Assembly (NCBI RefSeq): GCF_004770905.1
Contig: NZ_RQHT01000014.1
Coordinates: forward strand, 62,001 to 126,000
From: Leptospira bandrabouensis
Lineage (GTDB): Bacteria; Spirochaetota; Leptospiria; Leptospirales; Leptospiraceae
Length of the DNA stretch: 64,000 bases
Direction of reading: 5' to 3'
Shown here: in pieces, positions 63,744-64,000 of the stretch
How the letters are laid out: the number at the start of each line of letters is the position of its first letter
Position numbering within the stretch: position 1 is the first letter of the stretch
Made by a program: the position numbers and the translations under genes
Notes under the pieces: generated by a model
Databases searched by the model: none
What the model saw: only the letters and a program-made list of their open reading frames with translations
What the model was told of the DNA's origin: nothing

Positions 63744-64000
63744 TTATAAACCAGCTTTTGCGTTTTTTGCGATGTTTAAGTACCAACCTTGCACATCATA
63801 ATAGTTTTGTCCGCTCCAAGCTAAATTGGTTGCTTGTAAGTGGTCAATTCCAGTGGCAAACCAATAAGAAGAAGGTGTTCCTTTCCAAGCTCCCCATTTT
63901 TGGGAATTCAAAGGAACCACACCATCATTACCACCACCTAAACCATAATACAATCCACCTGCCCAAGTAATTGGGTGAGTGAGTGCCATAATAGGGTGTT
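63744..64000 (-). CDS. Triacylglycerol-lipase-like protein, C-terminal part (cut)
   Basis: Only the last ~85 residues lie in the window and the frame runs off the right edge. The segment 'GLYYGLGGGNDGVVPLNSQK' contains the catalytic Asp loop typical of family I lipases (DGVVP), and 'YWFATGIDHLQATNLAWSGQ' the catalytic His. The final 'GWYLNIAKNAKAGL' is a helix. It is transcribed toward its putative foldase gene at 62633-63655. The nucleophile Ser and signal peptide are outside the window. Confidence 0.75.
   Translation of the reverse strand, partial: HPIMALTHPITWAGGLYYGLGGGNDGVVPLNSQKWGAWKGTPSSYWFATGIDHLQATNLAWSGQNYYDVQGWYLNIAKNAKAGL

Overview
The window is a contiguous piece of a Leptospira chromosome, read as the saprophytic (biflexa) side of the genus. 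The genus call rests on an OmpL1-type porin (25010-25933), a DUF1554 lipoprotein (57253-58536), a DUF1574-like SGNH protein beside an MBOAT acyltransferase (27985-30437), spirochaete-style lipoboxes, and low-to-moderate GC by eye. The saprophyte part is inference. No rRNA, tRNA, insertion sequence, prophage or CRISPR array was found. The DNA is gene-dense: about 64 protein genes plus one leader peptide, with the CDS at both window edges cut.

Layout. 1-6.6 kb: 5' part of uvrB, an anti-sigma-type ATPase, trmL, a four-S1-domain protein, an amidohydrolase that has lost its metal ligands, a second HATPase protein, a glycosyltransferase. 6.7-12.7 kb (+): aroE, folC, a TetR regulator, trpF, mutS. 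12.6-19.2 kb (-): serB, an SGNH lipoprotein, a 59-codon small gene, a GPH transporter, then bioD-bioA-bioB read rightmost first. 19.3-24.9 kb: a cyclic-nucleotide-binding protein, an AI-2E-family permease, two EamA transporters, a degenerate RlmL-like methyltransferase overlapping ung, and a PCD. 25-28 kb: ompL1, a secreted protein, carA, a DUF5808 protein.

28-42.4 kb (-) is two tightly packed blocks. The upstream block is the complete F-type ATP synthase (atpB-E-F-H-A-G-D-C) preceded by a small membrane protein in the AtpI slot. After only 47 bp follows a five-gene set with 1-10 bp gaps: a membrane-anchored SLBB protein, a 762-residue very acidic protein with seven copies of a short 'TLSxEELxNI' motif, a GAF-GAF-degenerate-GGDEF protein, an MBOAT O-acyltransferase and an SGNH/DUF1574 protein. 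I read this as a regulated surface O-acylation system; it is the best candidate for an undescribed multi-gene system.

42.4-50 kb: a gpx-ohrR peroxide operon and a lipoprotein lie between two direct copies of a GC-rich hairpin repeat. Then amtB-glnB, and convergent to it ilvB, which has an unannotated Leu/Val-rich leader peptide followed by two mutually exclusive RNA hairpins: a branched-chain amino acid attenuator. Next come atpZ, detached from the atp operon and coupled to lepB. 50-64 kb: a HpcH/HpaI-like TIM barrel protein, a DUF2079 membrane protein, a metallo-beta-lactamase-fold hydrolase, a double-hotdog MaoC protein, a GapN-like aldehyde dehydrogenase, the DUF1554 lipoprotein, an alpha/beta hydrolase with a phasin-like N-terminus, an HDAC-family protein, a DUF4015 lipoprotein, and at the right edge a lipase (cut) with its putative Lif-type foldase.
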